Positions 63,404-64,000 of a DNA stretch of 64,000 bases are shown here, one piece after another; the first letter of the stretch is position 1; every line of letters starts with the position of its first letter. A program made the translations under genes and the position numbers. The notes beneath the pieces are model-generated. The model was not told the DNA's origin. It worked only from the letters and a program-made list of their open reading frames with translations, and made no database searches. The stretch lies in NCBI GenBank assembly GCA_002163975.1, contig CP019636.1:1766001-1830000 (forward strand). The letters are read 5' to 3'. The DNA is from Nostocales cyanobacterium HT-58-2. GTDB taxonomy: Bacteria > Cyanobacteriota > Cyanobacteriia > Cyanobacteriales > Nostocaceae.

Positions 63404-64000
63404 CTAACCAAGGCAATCAATATCTTGAAGCATTTCTAAGTGCTTCTTTAGCGGTGCCAGCGTATTTGCAGCAATCATCCCACTGGCGGCGACTGCAGGT
63501 AGACCAATGCCAGGAAAGGTCGAGTCTCCACAGCACAATAGTCCTGAAAGAGGAGTGCTAGAACTAGGAAAGAAACCTTTTCCAGCCTCAAATGCTGGAC
63601 CATAAGAACCTCTATGGCGTCGCAGATAACGCTCATGTGTTAGTGGTGTACCAACTAATGTCACATCACAACGCGAGCGAATATCTGGAATAATTCGCTC
63701 CAAGGCTTGCCACATAACTTCTGCCCGCAACTGCTTTTGTCGGATATACTCCTCACTTTTTCTGTTCATCCCTTGCCACAAGTCATAAGGTTCATTACCA
63801 GGAGTGTAAGCGTGAATGACGTGCTTTCCTGATGGTGCTAGTGATGGGTCTAAAACTGAGGGAATAGACACCAAGACAACGTTTTGAGGAGCTGTAACGC
63901 CGATTTCCCAATTATTAACAAATATGTAGTGGCACGCGAGATCTGACCGTAATCCTTGTGCGTCAATACCTAAATGGAGATGCATGAAACTATCACACTC
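63404..64000 (-). CDS. CrtISO/CrtO-like carotenoid oxidoreductase, C-terminal part (5' end outside window)
   Basis: The frame is open to the edge of the window. It encodes SFMHLHLGID near the edge and ends with GLLCCGDSTFPGIGLPAVAASGMIAANTLAPL, the FAD-binding C-terminal motif of phytoene-desaturase-type enzymes. MHLHLG and the phrase HAYTPGNEPYDLW are typical of prolycopene isomerase (CrtISO) and related CrtO/CrtH proteins. The reaction is not decided without the N-terminus. About 198 residues are visible. Confidence 0.85.
   Translation of the reverse strand, partial: ECDSFMHLHLGIDAQGLRSDLACHYIFVNNWEIGVTAPQNVVLVSIPSVLDPSLAPSGKHVIHAYTPGNEPYDLWQGMNRKSEEYIRQKQLRAEVMWQALERIIPDIRSRCDVTLVGTPLTHERYLRRHRGSYGPAFEAGKGFFPSSSTPLSGLLCCGDSTFPGIGLPAVAASGMIAANTLAPLKKHLEMLQDIDCLG

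Overview
The window is chromosomal DNA of a cyanobacterium, most likely a filamentous, Nostocales-type species. Evidence: many HIP1 octamers (GCGATCGC), the chlorophyll gene chlM, the Calvin-cycle switch protein CP12, a CrtISO/CrtO-like carotenoid enzyme, a carotenoid oxygenase, adjacent ammonium transporter genes, and several small inverted-repeat elements of kinds common in these genomes. No rRNA, tRNA, CRISPR array, prophage or intact insertion sequence was found.

Layout. 1-293: 3' end of a NAD(P)H-hydrate dehydratase. 290-575: a stack of nested repeats. 570-13753 (all minus): three large single-module NRPS-like genes, each ending in its own PCP-thioesterase. Their orders are A-PCP-TE, split pseudo-A/A/KR/PCP-TE, and C-A-PCP-TE. 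Their PCP-TE ends are clearly paralogous. The upstream regions of the first two are homologous, and a small hairpin block recurs upstream of all three. The middle gene carries in its leader a fossil of the first gene's N-terminus. This is the most unusual part of the window. 14776-17022: two tandem paralogues of an unrecognised (perhaps PAS-like) family behind a ribbon-helix-helix protein. 17274-21756: an APC permease plus methyltransferase-fold lipoprotein operon, a cytochrome b561-like gene, an AI-2E family gene and a small membrane protein. 21877-28872: ftsH, a divergent LysR/SDR pair, Uma2, a SPOR-like protein and mnmA. 28883-34442: a histidine kinase whose phospho-acceptor His is Gln, ATP sulfurylase, and a caspase-fold protein lacking the catalytic His/Cys. 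34974-46786: mixed membrane, hydrolase and regulatory genes, then chlM, nagA and purE. 47622-51038: two ammonium transporters with NtcA-like sites upstream. 51088-64000: mostly housekeeping and isoprenoid/carotenoid genes (ispH, carotenoid oxygenase, miaB, ddl, CP12, CrtISO-like).

How the genes work together. The NRPS-like set has no adjacent transporter, PPTase or tailoring enzyme. Neither NRPS-type A domain has the usual Asp that binds the alpha-amino group, and the third module looks built to activate and reduce an alpha-keto acid. I therefore infer a product built mainly from carboxylic, keto or hydroxy acids (ester-like or depsipeptide-like), released by separate TEs. The permease/lipoprotein pair and the b561 gene share a conserved upstream element and may be co-regulated. 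Other groups are ordinary core metabolism: nitrogen uptake, sulfate activation, tetrapyrrole and isoprenoid synthesis, tRNA modification and cell wall.

All calls come from reading motifs and repeats by eye. No database search, structure prediction or alignment program was used, and residue positions are approximate where marked 'about'.
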